From Gammaproteobacteria bacterium (GTDB lineage: Bacteria > Pseudomonadota > Gammaproteobacteria > JAPPPA01): a stretch of DNA of 5,487 nt. A program made the translations under genes and the position numbers. A model generated the notes under the pieces. It was not told the DNA's origin. It searched no databases and saw nothing but the letters and a program-made list of their open reading frames with translations. The DNA is taken from positions 1 to 5,487 of the forward strand of contig JAPPPA010000329.1 in assembly GCA_028817755.1 (NCBI GenBank), in the 5' to 3' direction. Shown here piece after piece: positions 5,483 through 5,487 of this stretch. Within the stretch, counting starts at the first letter, position 1, and each line of letters begins with the position of its first letter.

Positions 5483-5487
5483 AGTGA

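Overview
The base composition (roughly even GC with AT-rich gaps), Gram-negative-style lipobox, compact gene packing and protein families fit a gammaproteobacterium, possibly marine. No rRNA, tRNA or species marker is present, so this is only a leaning.

The window holds two gene clusters that diverge from a 172-bp AT-rich gap (2425-2596). The leftward cluster, in transcription order, is a GcvA-type LysR regulator (2424-1528), a small protein with a probable tautomerase-like fold (1531-1079, 4-bp ATGA overlap with the regulator), a cis-CaaD-like tautomerase with an N-terminal proline (1064-681), and the first 203 codons of a lipoprotein neutral ceramidase (611 to the left edge, cut off). The rightward cluster is two tandem, clearly paralogous short-chain dehydrogenases/reductases (2597-3352 and 3352-4155, TAATG junction) followed by an Old Yellow Enzyme-type NADH:flavin oxidoreductase (4161-5396). 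It closes with a convincing intrinsic terminator. A near-consensus promoter with nested palindromes lies after the terminator and points off the right edge.

The rightward genes look like one operon. The LysR protein probably controls it, and an LTTR-style T-N11-A palindrome sits just upstream of the predicted SDR promoter. A flavin ene-reductase, two SDRs and a tautomerase together suggest redox and double-bond chemistry on an unsaturated carbonyl compound or lipid. The substrate cannot be read from the sequence. The ceramidase may add a sphingolipid-derived substrate, but that link rests on proximity only.

The most unusual features are that both SDRs carry Phe where the catalytic Tyr of YxxxK should be, that two tautomerase-like genes sit side by side with only one having the catalytic proline, and that a nested hairpin could mask the ceramidase ribosome binding site. 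No mobile element, CRISPR array or RNA gene was seen.
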